A stretch of 43,846 nucleotides of DNA, from assembly GCA_019752595.1 (NCBI GenBank), contig JAIELV010000001.1, positions 682,394 to 726,239 of the forward strand. Direction: 5' to 3'. The DNA comes from Patescibacteria group bacterium. Its GTDB lineage: Bacteria; Patescibacteriota; Minisyncoccia; Phycocordibacterales; Phycocordibacteraceae. The notes below the pieces were generated by a model. It did no database searches and was not told the DNA's origin. It was given only the letters and a program-made list of their open reading frames with translations. Shown in pieces: positions 8,092-16,157 of the stretch (its first letter is position 1; each line of letters opens with the position of its first letter). Made by a program: the position numbers and the translations under genes.

Positions 8092-8880
8092 CTACCCATC
8101 GGTTACGGGGGCAGAAAGCAAAAATCCGTTGGCAAAGGTTTCAGCCGCTCGGACATCAGCATATGCGCGCTCGTATATCTGCCTCCCCCAGCGCAGAGAG
8201 ATAATTTTTTTGTTGCGCTCGAGTCCGCTTCGCAGGATGGGTAATGCGAGTGCGTACTTTCTCATACTGTAATAGCCACCGTTATGTGCGGGGCGCGGGC
8301 GGGAAACGTTGTCGCACACGTCCGCAATTTTTACCAAAAGTGCCGCGGGGTTGCGAGCCACTTTTTGTGCATAGCTGGTATAGAGGAGTATTTTTGTATC
8401 TGGGTCTGCGCTTTCTGGACTTTTTCTTTTGCTGACCGCATCCACCAAATTTTTAACTGCAAAACCAAATTCACGCTTCACGTATTTAAGAGCCCCCGCG
8501 TGGTCGTCCGTGCCCGATGATTTTACGATCCGAGCAAGTTTTTCTGGATGGTCTTCTACAGAATCGTGAAGCCCGCCCGCAATAATAATGGTCGTATCTC
8601 GCACTCCGTACGTCACCGCAAGACGGTGCATCACACGAGCCACATGATTAAACGCAGGCGAGTTGTCGTCACGCGGGTCTTCTTCGGCATAGAGCCTTTG
8701 GAGAAGGTGGAACGTGCCCATAATACAGTCGCGGTTTCCGATGCGTCTACCTGCCAAGCGGTCTCGATTGTTAGGGATTTCTCGTATCGCCCCCCTTATT
8801 TCTACTTCAAGACGAAGACCCTCAGAATCAAGCGGAATGCCGTCTCGTCGAACGCGGTCTCGATGCGCAATTGCGTCCAT
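8092..8880 (-). CDS. stand-alone RelA/SpoT-type HD phosphohydrolase
   Basis: A 262-residue protein with the HD domain of alarmone hydrolases: H79 in FNHVARVMHRLA, HD at 105-106, ED at 109-110 (LHDSVED) and N191 in KIADVCDN. These match the H, HD, ED and N metal/substrate positions of SpoT/Rel. FGFAVKNLVDAVSK matches the FG-xxVxxLVxxVTK helix. No synthetase or TGS domain follows, so it would be a small (p)ppGpp hydrolase (MESH1/SAH-like) or a related nucleotide phosphohydrolase. The first 50 residues are not recognised. A good promoter lies just upstream (8892-8919), leaving a leader of only a few bases. Confidence 0.75.
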   Translation of the reverse strand: MDAIAHRDRVRRDGIPLDSEGLRLEVEIRGAIREIPNNRDRLAGRRIGNRDCIMGTFHLLQRLYAEEDPRDDNSPAFNHVARVMHRLAVTYGVRDTTIIIAGGLHDSVEDHPEKLARIVKSSGTDDHAGALKYVKREFGFAVKNLVDAVSKRKSPESADPDTKILLYTSYAQKVARNPAALLVKIADVCDNVSRPRPAHNGGYYSMRKYALALPILRSGLERNKKIISLRWGRQIYERAYADVRAAETFANGFLLSAPVTDG

Positions 8881-8891
8881 ATAATCCGCCG

Positions 8892-8919
8892 ACTATACGC
8901 TTCGAAACTACAAAGTCAA
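8892..8919 (-). promoter_or_regulatory. sigma-70 type promoter of the HD hydrolase gene
   Basis: On the reverse strand TTGACT (8919-8914) and TATAGT (8897-8892) are 16 bp apart. The start codon at 8880 is 11 bp after the -10 box, so transcription would begin about 5 bases before the ATG. Confidence 0.65.
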
Positions 8920-8958
8920 ACTTGCCTGGCTACCACCACCGAGATTTTCTTAACGGCG

Positions 8959-9972
8959 CTACGTTTTAGAAAATCCAAGTGTGGTCGTCTGCGAGCCACC
9001 GCCTATATGTTGGCGGGCTTTTTGTGTCACCACTCTCCCGCGCGGGGTTCTTTCCAAAAATCCTTCTTGCATCAGATATGGCTCGTACACATCTTCTATC
9101 GTTTCTTCCTCTTCACTTGATGCAGCCGCAAGAGTTTTCACGCCAACTGGCCCGCCACCAAATTTTTCAATAAGCGCCTCAAGAATTTTTCTGTCAGAGG
9201 GAGTAAGCCCTGCTTCATCAATACCAATCATGCCGAGCGCTTTCTCCGCTGCCGCGAGTGTGAGTTTTGTTCTGTCTAACTGTGCAACGTCGCGCGAGCG
9301 TTTCAAAAGATAGTTTGCGGTTCGCGGAGTTTTGCGTGAACGTTTTGCAATTTCCGCGAGCGCGTCTTCATCCGCTTCAATGCCAAGAATTTTTGCAGAA
9401 CGCGCCAGAATTTTTTGTATTTCTTTTTCGGTATAAAAATTTAACTGGAATACACCGCCAGAAAAGCGTGAGCGAAGTGGGGCAGAAATAAGGCCGATGC
9501 GTGTCGTTGCGCCAATGAGCGTAAATGGGGGGAGTGCGAGCTCAATGGTGCGCGCTGAGGGGCCTTTACCGATAATAATGTCGAGCTTGCCCGCTTCCAT
9601 CGCGGGGTACAGAATTTCTTCAACTGTTTTGTGCAGACGATGAATTTCATCGATGAACAAAATGCCGTTTGGTTCAATGTTGGTGAGGACTGCTGCAAGG
9701 TCACCAACACGTTCAATCACTGGCCCTGCGGTTGCGCGCATAGAAACCCCAAGTTCTTTTGCCACGAGGTGGGCGAGTGTTGTTTTACCCAAGCCTGGCG
9801 GGCCATACAGGAGGGTGTGTTCAGGAGCGTGAGAGCGCTCCTTTGCTGCTGTTATCAAAACGCGGAGGTTTTCTTTAATGTCTTCCTGCCCCACGTAGTC
9901 ATTCCAGGCGGAAGGGCGGAGCGTATGGTCCAGGGCGCCTTCAATCTGCGGTTCGGTAGGGGGGGTTGACAT
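8959..9972 (-). CDS. ruvB: Holliday junction branch-migration helicase RuvB
   Basis: RuvB is the AAA+ motor that, with RuvA, drives branch migration. The 337-residue protein has Walker [10 protein letters not shown] (57-65), Walker B with DEIH (108-111), the sensor [17 protein letters not shown], and a C-terminal winged helix ending in [12 protein letters not shown]. Length and motifs are normal. ruvC and ruvA are elsewhere in the window rather than in a ruvCAB operon. A TATAAT box at 9997-10002 gives a leader of about 18 nt without a clear Shine-Dalgarno. Confidence 0.97.
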   Translation of the reverse strand: MSTPPTEPQIEGALDHTLRPSAWNDYVGQEDIKENLRVLITAAKERSHAPEHTLLYGPPGLGKTTLAHLVAKELGVSMRATAGPVIERVGDLAAVLTNIEPNGILFIDEIHRLHKTVEEILYPAMEAGKLDIIIGKGPSARTIELALPPFTLIGATTRIGLISAPLRSRFSGGVFQLNFYTEKEIQKILARSAKILGIEADEDALAEIAKRSRKTPRTANYLLKRSRDVAQLDRTKLTLAAAEKALGMIGIDEAGLTPSDRKILEALIEKFGGGPVGVKTLAAASSEEEETIEDVYEPYLMQEGFLERTPRGRVVTQKARQHIGGGSQTTTLGFSKT

Positions 9973-9996
9973 ATCTAGTTCTCTATGCTAACATTT

Positions 9997-10002
9997 ATTA
10001 TA
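9997..10002 (-). promoter_or_regulatory. -10 box of ruvB
   Basis: TATAAT is read on the reverse strand, 24 bp before the ruvB ATG at 9972. No good -35 sequence is seen 16-18 bp upstream, because that space is occupied by the CCCG-AAAG-CGGG hairpin. Confidence 0.5.
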
Positions 10003-10024
10003 ACCCGAAAGCGGGTTTTTCTTT
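10002..10024 (+). terminator. hairpin with T-run ahead of the structured RNA
   Basis: A six-base stem (AACCCG/CGGGTT type, 10002-10007 with 10012-10017) and AAAG loop is followed by TTTTTCTTTT. It has the form of a forward-strand terminator, yet no forward gene lies upstream. A forward promoter-like pair, TTGACA at 9966-9971 and an extended TAACAT at 9989-9994 (17-bp spacer), would start a transcript right at this hairpin. Confidence 0.45.
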
Positions 10025-10040
10025 TGCTCTTTGTAGAAAT

Positions 10041-10170
10041 CGCACCCATCTAAACGACGCCGTGGCATTGCCGTACGGATGCGCTGGTTACAGGTTCGCC
10101 TGCTCTACTGGCTCTCCCCCGACCGGTCTTCCACCTCTGCAAAGTGTCGTTTAGAGGGGTGCGTTTTTTA
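10041..10170 (+). ncRNA. candidate structured non-coding RNA, family unknown
   Basis: Two 18-nt arms (10041-10058 and 10146-10163) pair with a single mismatch, and the 3' arm runs straight into TTTTTT (10164-10169). The 87-nt interior can form a GCAU/AUGC hairpin with CCGUACGG at its tip (10065-10082), a CAGG-UUCG-CCUG tetraloop hairpin (10091-10102) and an ACUGG/CCGGU stem (10107-10127). No protein frame is plausible. The U-run fixes the forward strand. I looked for SRP (GGAAG tetraloop region), 6S, tmRNA, RNase P and riboswitch signatures and found none that fit. It lies between ruvB and pilB, both on the other strand. Confidence 0.65.
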
Positions 10171-10180
10171 AATTGGTAGC

Positions 10181-11845
10181 TTAATTTTCTTCAACGCTTA
10201 CCACACGGATAAGCTCATCCCAGCTGGTGACCCCGTTCAATGCTTTAACCACGCCGTCCTCCGCGAGCGTCATAAATTCTCGTTTCTTTTGCAACGCGTA
10301 TATTTCTCGTTCTGATGGCGATGTGCGTAAAAGTTCGTCCAACTCATCGTCCATAACAATTGCCTCAAAGATACCGATACGGCCCTTGTAGCCCGTTTTG
10401 TTGCACGCCTCACACCCGACGGGTTCATACAAAAATCCTGCTTCAGCTGGAACGACACTTTTATTTCGCAAGCCCCCAACAATCTTCTCCGCAATTTCTT
10501 TATTTTTCCCTTCAAGTGGGACTTTCTTTTTGCACGAAGCGCACAGCACGCGCACTAATCGTTGTGCCATCGCGACGCTGATTGCCGAGCTAAACACTTT
10601 GGGGTCAATTCCTAAGTCTGAAAGACGGGGGAATGTGCCTGCAGCTGCGTTGGTGTGAAGTGTAGAAAAGACGAAGTGGCCTGTGAGTGCAGCATCAACC
10701 GCAGTACGCGCAACTTCAATGTCGCGGATTTCTCCAATCATAATAATGTCGGGGTCTTGGCGCAGAGCTGAGCGCAAGCCGTCAAGCCACGAGTAGTTCT
10801 TTTCAACTTGCGTCTGTACCACCCCTTGCACGTGGTACTCAATCGGGTCTTCAATCGTAATAATTTTAATTTCAGGTGAATGCACTTTCTTCAAACATGC
10901 GTACAGCGTGGTGGTTTTTCCGCTTCCCGTCGGGCCAGTGTTCAAGAGCATGCCGTTTGGGCTTTTAATCTCCCGCTCAACCAGCGCTTTCAGCGCGGGC
11001 TCCATACCAAGCCCTTCAAATGGAACAGAAATGGCAGCAGGGTCAAGAAGACGCATTACCACTGTTTCGCCGTACGCACCGGGGATGACTGAGGTGCGAA
11101 TCTCAGTTTCTTTTCCTGAGAGCTCCACTGAAAATCGTCCGTCTTGTGCTGCGTCACGAACATTTAACTTTAATCCCGAAAGAAGTTTTAAGCGCGACAT
11201 CAGCAATCCATGTGTCTCGTGGTCGATAGTCATAATGTCATGGAGAACGCCGTCCAAGCGGTAGCGCATGCGCACGTTTTCAGCTTCCGTTTCAATATGA
11301 ATGTCTGAGGCGTCAACCGCGAATGCCCCTGCAAGAACAACTTCTAAAATTTTTGAAATACGGTACGCTTTTTTCAAAGTCGCCACTTCTGCAATAGAAT
11401 TTTTTATATCATCAACCGTTTTTATCTTCGCCATTGTTGCCCCCAGTTCTTCCGATGAAATATCGAGCGCGCCCTCCTTGCTCTTCATTGCAAAGGATAA
11501 ATCTTTGTATCGCTCCCATGCACGCTCCAAACTCGCGCGTGAAACCATAAAACCCGCGGTCTCGTACCCGTGTTCTTTGAGGTCTTGAAGTACAGGAGGA
11601 AGTTCGGGGTGATTCGGAGAGCGCATCGCGAGCGATATTTTTTTACCGACAATGTCAAAAGCTGCCACTTCGGCCTTGCGTGCGTCCGCCTCTGTAATAA
11701 GTCGCAGGGCGTCGCTGTTTATAGAAGAGCGTGTCAAATCTCGATACGAAAGTCCGTATTTTGAAGAAAGTACCTCTGCCAATTCCTCTTCCTCGCGTCG
11801 CCGAAGTTCTGCCAAGTGCTGTTCGGTCTTGTCTGAGAGCGCCAT
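10181..11845 (-). CDS. pilB: type IV pilus assembly ATPase PilB (GspE family)
   Basis: PilB powers extension of type IV pili from the cytoplasmic face. The 554-residue protein has an N-terminal GspE-N-like region (about 20-110), the middle domain with DIHIE (181-185), and the ATPase with Walker A GPTGSGKTT (304-312), the Asp box IEDPIEYHVQG, Walker B DPDIIMIGEIRD and the His box HTNAA. Cysteines 435, 438, 478 and 481 form the zinc-binding tetracysteine motif of PilB/GspE. It stands alone; the pilM/N/O genes are about 14 kb away. Start ATG 11845 has no Shine-Dalgarno. Confidence 0.94.
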   Translation of the reverse strand: MALSDKTEQHLAELRRREEEELAEVLSSKYGLSYRDLTRSSINSDALRLITEADARKAEVAAFDIVGKKISLAMRSPNHPELPPVLQDLKEHGYETAGFMVSRASLERAWERYKDLSFAMKSKEGALDISSEELGATMAKIKTVDDIKNSIAEVATLKKAYRISKILEVVLAGAFAVDASDIHIETEAENVRMRYRLDGVLHDIMTIDHETHGLLMSRLKLLSGLKLNVRDAAQDGRFSVELSGKETEIRTSVIPGAYGETVVMRLLDPAAISVPFEGLGMEPALKALVEREIKSPNGMLLNTGPTGSGKTTTLYACLKKVHSPEIKIITIEDPIEYHVQGVVQTQVEKNYSWLDGLRSALRQDPDIIMIGEIRDIEVARTAVDAALTGHFVFSTLHTNAAAGTFPRLSDLGIDPKVFSSAISVAMAQRLVRVLCASCKKKVPLEGKNKEIAEKIVGGLRNKSVVPAEAGFLYEPVGCEACNKTGYKGRIGIFEAIVMDDELDELLRTSPSEREIYALQKKREFMTLAEDGVVKALNGVTSWDELIRVVSVEEN

Positions 11846-11915
11846 AATTTTGTTAGTGTGAGGCGCTTAGAAAATTACCAGTACTCGTAGGGTGCGCCAT
11901 AGGCAAAATGTTACC

Positions 11916-12353
11916 ATGCGGTTTATGGAGATGACCCTTACTGAATTAAACGATTTTGCGAAGCGCGTAGTGCTTGAGCTCCCCAAATCAAAAGGAACGA
12001 CAGCACATGTCATCGGTCTTTCAGGCCCTTTGGGCGCGGGCAAAACAACGTTTGTGCAGATGGTCGCAAAAGAGCTCGGGGTCACTGCTACTGTTCCGAG
12101 CCCGACGTTTACATTGGTGCGACCCTATGAAATGACGCACCCCATCTTCAAAAGATTGATTCATATTGATGCGTATCGTTTAACAGATGCTGATGCGCGC
12201 GGGATAGGGTGGGAAGAGTACACAAGGAACCCCGACAACTTGATTATTGTCGAGTGGCCAGAAAATTTGGGTGAAAAAACAGCACACAACATACCCACCA
12301 TTCGTCTCGGAGTTATTTCTGAAAATACGCGGAGTGTGGCCCACTATGCCTAA
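11916..12353 (+). CDS. tsaE: tRNA threonylcarbamoyladenosine biosynthesis protein TsaE
   Basis: TsaE is the ATPase partner of TsaB/TsaD in making the t6A37 modification of ANN-decoding tRNAs. From ATG 11916 it has 145 residues, the usual size, with P-loop GPLGAGKTTF, the SPTFTLVRPY switch segment, HIDAYRL and IIVEWPENL, all family hallmarks. ATGs at 11925 and 11931 are possible alternative starts. The TAA stop overlaps the polA start by 8 bp (ATG at 12346 inside it), which implies translational coupling with polA. Confidence 0.95.
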   Translation: MRFMEMTLTELNDFAKRVVLELPKSKGTTAHVIGLSGPLGAGKTTFVQMVAKELGVTATVPSPTFTLVRPYEMTHPIFKRLIHIDAYRLTDADARGIGWEEYTRNPDNLIIVEWPENLGEKTAHNIPTIRLGVISENTRSVAHYA

Positions 12354-14769
12354 AACAAAAGACACAAAGAAAAAACGAGAAACGCTCGTTCTTTTGGACA
12401 CGCACGCCATCATTCATCGCGCGTACCATGCGCTTCCCCAACTCACCTCACCGTCGGGGGAACCCGTAGGAGCTTTGTACGGCCTTTCAACGATGCTGAT
12501 GAAAATTGTGAAGGACATGAAACCAGATCACGTGGTTGCAGCATTCGATTTACCAGGCGCAACACACAGGCATGACGTGTACAAAGAGTACAAAGCAAAA
12601 CGACCAAAAATTGACGACGCATTAGTGGCACAAATTACTCGTGCACGCGACGTGCTTTCAGCGTTTGGTATCCCGCTGTACGAAGCTCCTGGGTTTGAAG
12701 CTGATGATGTGATCGGCACCATCGCGCTCAAAGCAAAAAAAGATTTTGACGTCGTTATTGCCTCTGGCGACATGGACACACTTCAGCTTGTCGACGGAGA
12801 GAAAGTAAAAGTGTTCACTTTAAGAAAAGGAATTCAAGACACAGTTTTGTATGACGAACCAGCAGTTCTCGCGCGTTTTGGGTTTCTCCCCGAACGGATC
12901 CCCGACTACAAAGGATTCGCGGGCGATAATTCCGACAACATCGTTGGCATTCCTGGTATTGGAGAAAAAACAGCCACGCTTCTCATTACTACGTTCGGCT
13001 CAATGGAGGGGGTCTACAAGGCGCTCAAGAAATCCCCCGAACTTTTGAAGAAGGCAGGAATAAAAGAGCGCGCACTCCAACTCATTACCGAACACGAAGA
13101 TGAAGCTGAGTTTTCAAAAGTGCTCGCAACGATTCGTACTGATGCCCCCGTGGCTTTTGTTGAACCGACAAAAAGCTTTTTGGAAACCCTCGATACAGAA
13201 AAAGTGACCGCGCTTATGACCGAGCTCGGGTTTCGCTCACTCATCGCGCGACTCAAAAGTTTAACTGGCGCAGAAGAGAGAAGCGCCGAACCTGCAAAAG
13301 AAAAAATAGACGCCCCACTCAGCTCTTCTTTGTTTGCACCCGTTCTGAGCGCTGAAGAAGAACAGATACTAAAAGAAGCGAAGATAATGTTGTGGCTCAC
13401 GCAATCGGAACTCACCAACCCGAACCTTGAAGACGTTTTGAATAACACAAAGTCAAAGACACTTGCCGAGGCGCACGAGAAACTTTCTGCACTCATTACA
13501 AAAGAACAGTTGGAGAAAGTATGGAAGGAAATTGAAAAACCGCTAATTCCAGTAATTGACGCCGTCAATGCGCACGGGGTCATGGTTGACGCGGGCTATC
13601 TGAAAGCACTCAGTGCGGAATACCACATAGAGCTCGATAAGTTGTCCGCAAAAATCTACAAAGAAGCAGGTGAAGAATTTAATATTAATTCCCCCAAACA
13701 GCTTGGGGTAGTGTTGTTTGAAAAGCTGGGGTTAGGCAAAGAAAGCGGGAAACGACAGAAGAAAACAGCGACAGGGCAACTCTCAACACGCGAATCAGAG
13801 CTTGCGAAGTTGAAAGGGGAGCATGCAATTATTGATTCTATTCTTGCGCATCGCGAACTCCAGAAACTGCTTTCAACGTATATTGACGCCATCCCACCAC
13901 TGTTAGATGCGGAGGGCAGACTTCACACTACATTCGTGCAAACGGGAGCTGCCACGGGGCGACTTTCTTCGCAGAACCCGAACCTTCAAAACATTCCGAT
14001 AAAAACCGAGTTGGGGCGTCGCATTCGAAAAGCGTTTGTTGCTCCCAAAGGGAAAGTACTTCTTGCATTCGACTATTCGCAAATAGAATTGAGGCTTGCC
14101 GCGTTTCTTTCGGCGGATGTAAAACTTACGGAGATTTTCAAGCGTGGTGAAGACGTACACTCGGCGGTCGCTGCGGAAGTGTTCGGCGTTCCGCAGTCTG
14201 AAGTGACGTATGACATGCGTCGTAGTGCGAAAGTAATTAACTTCGGGATTTTATACGGTATGGGGGTCAACGCGCTCCGTGAAAGCTTGGGCACTGATAG
14301 AAAAGAAGCGCAGGATTTCTATAATCGCTACTTTGAAACATTCTCTACACTCGCTGAGTACATGCAAAAAACGAGGACGTCTGCCACGCGCCTTGGGTAT
14401 ACGCTGACGTATTTTGGAAGAAAGCGGTATTTCCCAGGCATCAAGTCAAAAATTCCGTACGTACGCGCGTCCGCAGAACGCATGGCAATTAATGCCCCAC
14501 TTCAGGGGACACAATCTGACATCATTAAAATTGCGATGACGCGTATACACGATGCGTTTAAGAAAAGATATCCAAATCGCGCCGCGATAGTACTGCAAAT
14601 TCATGACGAATTAATTTTTGAAGTAAAAGAAGAAGACGTGGGAGCCGTAGCTGAGGAAGTGCGCGGGATTATGGAGAATGTCTTGACCAAAGAAGAATTG
14701 AACGGCATTCCTATTCTTGTCTCAGGAGAATCAGGGCAAAATTGGGGTGAGATGAAAGCGCTGGGCTAG
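12346..14769 (+). CDS. polA: DNA polymerase I, without a recognisable 3'-5' exonuclease
   Basis: PolA fills repair gaps and removes RNA primers. From ATG 12346 (overlapping tsaE by 8 bp) it has 807 residues against about 930 in E. coli. The N-terminal 5'-3' exonuclease (about 1-300) is intact, with GFEADDVIGT, SGDMDTLQL and the GDNSDNIVGIPGIGEKTA helix-hairpin-helix. The region that normally carries the proofreading domain is shortened to roughly 150 residues and has no DxE motif. The polymerase domain is complete: motif A DYSQIELR (from about 576), motif B RRSAKVINFGILYG and motif C QIHDEL (HDE at about 753). Confidence 0.96.
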   Translation: MPKTKDTKKKRETLVLLDTHAIIHRAYHALPQLTSPSGEPVGALYGLSTMLMKIVKDMKPDHVVAAFDLPGATHRHDVYKEYKAKRPKIDDALVAQITRARDVLSAFGIPLYEAPGFEADDVIGTIALKAKKDFDVVIASGDMDTLQLVDGEKVKVFTLRKGIQDTVLYDEPAVLARFGFLPERIPDYKGFAGDNSDNIVGIPGIGEKTATLLITTFGSMEGVYKALKKSPELLKKAGIKERALQLITEHEDEAEFSKVLATIRTDAPVAFVEPTKSFLETLDTEKVTALMTELGFRSLIARLKSLTGAEERSAEPAKEKIDAPLSSSLFAPVLSAEEEQILKEAKIMLWLTQSELTNPNLEDVLNNTKSKTLAEAHEKLSALITKEQLEKVWKEIEKPLIPVIDAVNAHGVMVDAGYLKALSAEYHIELDKLSAKIYKEAGEEFNINSPKQLGVVLFEKLGLGKESGKRQKKTATGQLSTRESELAKLKGEHAIIDSILAHRELQKLLSTYIDAIPPLLDAEGRLHTTFVQTGAATGRLSSQNPNLQNIPIKTELGRRIRKAFVAPKGKVLLAFDYSQIELRLAAFLSADVKLTEIFKRGEDVHSAVAAEVFGVPQSEVTYDMRRSAKVINFGILYGMGVNALRESLGTDRKEAQDFYNRYFETFSTLAEYMQKTRTSATRLGYTLTYFGRKRYFPGIKSKIPYVRASAERMAINAPLQGTQSDIIKIAMTRIHDAFKKRYPNRAAIVLQIHDELIFEVKEEDVGAVAEEVRGIMENVLTKEELNGIPILVSGESGQNWGEMKALG

Positions 14770-14800
14770 GCCGCAGGTGTTAGGTTTCAAGTGTCAGCGT

Positions 14801-14835
14801 AAAACCTGGAACCTGGAACCTGGAACCTGTATCCT
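14801..14835. repeat. tandem ACCTGGA heptamers
   Basis: Between polA and holA the 7-bp unit ACCTGGA is repeated three times head to tail, followed by a partial ACCTGTA. It is preceded by TTAGGTTTCA, also present at the 7511-7540 locus. No gene or promoter is evident in it; holA starts at 14842. Confidence 0.75.
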
Positions 14836-14841
14836 GTCTAT

Positions 14842-15531
14842 ATGCTGTACGTACTCATTGGGTCTGATTTCGGAAAAATAAAAAAACGAATCGCAGAAAT
14901 TGCGAAAGGGCATGAGGTAGTGCGCTTTGGTGAAGGGGCTGAAGCATTCTCTGGGGCGCCCGCACGACTGAACGCCTCAGGACTTTTTTCTTCAAAAATC
15001 GCATTACATTTAGATCGCCCACTTGAAGACGCGGACTCAAAAGCATTTTTCATTGAGCATGTAAAAAATTTCGCCAATGCAAACACGATAGTGATTGCGA
15101 CCACTCTTGCACTTGATGCGGAAACAAAAAAGAAAATACCAAAGAATGCGGGCGTAGAAACATTCGATTTGAAAGAAGAAAAAGACGAACCTGCGCCGAA
15201 TGCGTTTGCCCTCACCGACGCGTACGTGAAAGGCGATAGAAAACAGATGTGGGTTTTGTATAGAAAGTTTATTGAGTCAGGGATGTCGGCCGAAGAAATT
15301 CATGGCGTTCTTTCGTGGCAGGTGCGCGCGTTGGTGCTTGCTTCAAAAACAAAGAGCGCGATTGAGGCGGGTTTAAAACCGTTCGTGTATACAAAAGCGA
15401 AGTCTGCGCTTGCAAATATGCAACGTCCACCCGAAGAGATTTCACGAGAACTCGTTTCTCTGTATCACCAATCGCGTGCAGGGCAGGGAAGCCTAGAAAA
15501 CCTCCTGGAGGTTTTTCTATTGAAAAAGTAA
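14842..15531 (+). CDS. holA: DNA polymerase III delta subunit-like protein, short form
   Basis: HolA opens and loads the DnaN clamp as part of the clamp loader. The 229-residue product starts MLYVLIGSDFGKIKKRI, corresponding to the family's opening strand, and its C-terminal half (LTDAYVKGDRKQMWVLYRKFIESG, then EEIHGVLSWQVRAL and the leucine-rich end) matches the helical collar domain of delta. E. coli HolA has 343 residues, so the middle AAA-like region is reduced. Assignment rests on the C-terminal helical pattern and the replication context, and is moderate. The spacer before it holds the ACCTGGA repeats. Confidence 0.72.
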   Translation: MLYVLIGSDFGKIKKRIAEIAKGHEVVRFGEGAEAFSGAPARLNASGLFSSKIALHLDRPLEDADSKAFFIEHVKNFANANTIVIATTLALDAETKKKIPKNAGVETFDLKEEKDEPAPNAFALTDAYVKGDRKQMWVLYRKFIESGMSAEEIHGVLSWQVRALVLASKTKSAIEAGLKPFVYTKAKSALANMQRPPEEISRELVSLYHQSRAGQGSLENLLEVFLLKK

Positions 15532-15564
15532 ATCCGTCATCACAACCTCGGGCTGTGTAAACAA

Positions 15565-15586
15565 AAACAGTGCACAGGCACTGTTT
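15565..15586 (-). terminator. terminator of tRNA-Lys, possibly also of holA
   Basis: AAACAGTGC (15565-15573) and GCACTGTTT (15578-15586) form a nine-base-pair stem with an ACAG loop. On the reverse strand it is followed by TTTTTG, fitting termination after tRNA-Lys. On the forward strand it ends TTTGTTG, so it may also act after holA. Confidence 0.7.
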
Positions 15587-15597
15587 GTTGATTCAAG

Positions 15598-15670
15598 TCC
15601 GCCCGGCAGGGCTCGAACCTGCGACCTCGTCCTTAAAAGGGACTCGCTCTACCAACTGAGCTACGGGCGG
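15598..15670 (-). tRNA. tRNA-Lys (anticodon TTT)
   Basis: A full cloverleaf is seen on the reverse strand: acceptor CCGCCCG/CGGGCGG with discriminator A, D arm GCTC...GAGC, anticodon loop CTTTTAA with TTT, and T arm GCAGG-TTCGAGC-CCTGC. Pair 27-43 is a mismatch. CCA is not encoded. The 5' flank carries a 13-base block and hairpin shared with tRNA-Arg. Confidence 0.96.
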
Positions 15671-15706
15671 GAGTGAGAAGGAAAATGGCGACTCGTCGAC
15701 ATTTTC
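15671..15706 (-). other. tRNA-Lys leader block and hairpin
   Basis: Directly before the tRNA 5' end (reverse strand) is TTCCTTCTCACTC, preceded by a hairpin with arms GAAAATG/CATTTTC and CGAC/GTCG (15681-15706). The same 13-base block and the same GAAAATG/CATTTTC arms lie in front of tRNA-Arg at 21089-21124. Confidence 0.7.
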
Positions 15707-15798
15707 TTCAAACGACCGCACGGAAGCTGTTGCTTACGGGCGGCACCCTTTGGTGGGATTTCTGGATTATGCGCTAAAAAATCGGTTTTTTCCAGTCT

Positions 15799-16143
15799 TT
15801 AGTATGGCAAATCAAATGCCAACCCCCCAGGGCCAGTGACAAGAAGGAACAAAAGGATAGCGAGCGTGAGCAAGAGTGTCGCGCGCGTGCCAAATACCGA
15901 TTCGTTTTTTGCGCGCATAAAGAGGAGAATTGCCTGTACGCCTGCCGCAATAACTGCTACTTGCGTGAAAAGCCCAATAGCAATCAATAGCCCGCAAACA
16001 CCCGATACAACCGCGAGGTATTTTTTCTTACTCGACTTCCACAGCGCGCGTGCGTCAAAGAGAAACAGTACCGCAACCGCAACGCGAATGATGATAGGGG
16101 CAAAGAATCCAAGGAAAAAAAGTCCTGGGAAAATGCTTTCCAT
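15799..16143 (-). CDS. DoxX-like small membrane protein
   Basis: A 114-residue, almost wholly hydrophobic protein with about four membrane helices (roughly 8-28, 41-60, 62-78 and 88-108). The opening FPGLFFLGFFAPIIIRVAVAVLFL followed by KYLAVVSGVCGLLIAIGLFTQVAVIAAGVQAI matches the DoxX/DoxD pattern, in which a first R in the membrane helix is followed by a GLxTxxA helix. The family's biochemical role is not settled (quinone-linked oxidoreductase partners in some members). It is transcribed away from the SpoU gene. No signal peptide apart from the first helix. Confidence 0.6.
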   Translation of the reverse strand: MESIFPGLFFLGFFAPIIIRVAVAVLFLFDARALWKSSKKKYLAVVSGVCGLLIAIGLFTQVAVIAAGVQAILLFMRAKNESVFGTRATLLLTLAILLFLLVTGPGGLAFDLPY

Positions 16144-16157
16144 GGTGGCACTATATC

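Noticed and set aside
10041-10170. SRP RNA or 6S RNA
   Set aside because: The SRP domain IV signature (GGAAG/GNRA loop with AGCAG) is missing on both strands, and the 6S central bubble layout is not convincing. It is left as an unknown RNA.
14842-15531. Frameshifted full-length HolA
   Set aside because: The flanks hold a heptamer repeat and a terminator, and no additional HolA-like sequence is seen in other frames. A naturally short protein is simpler.
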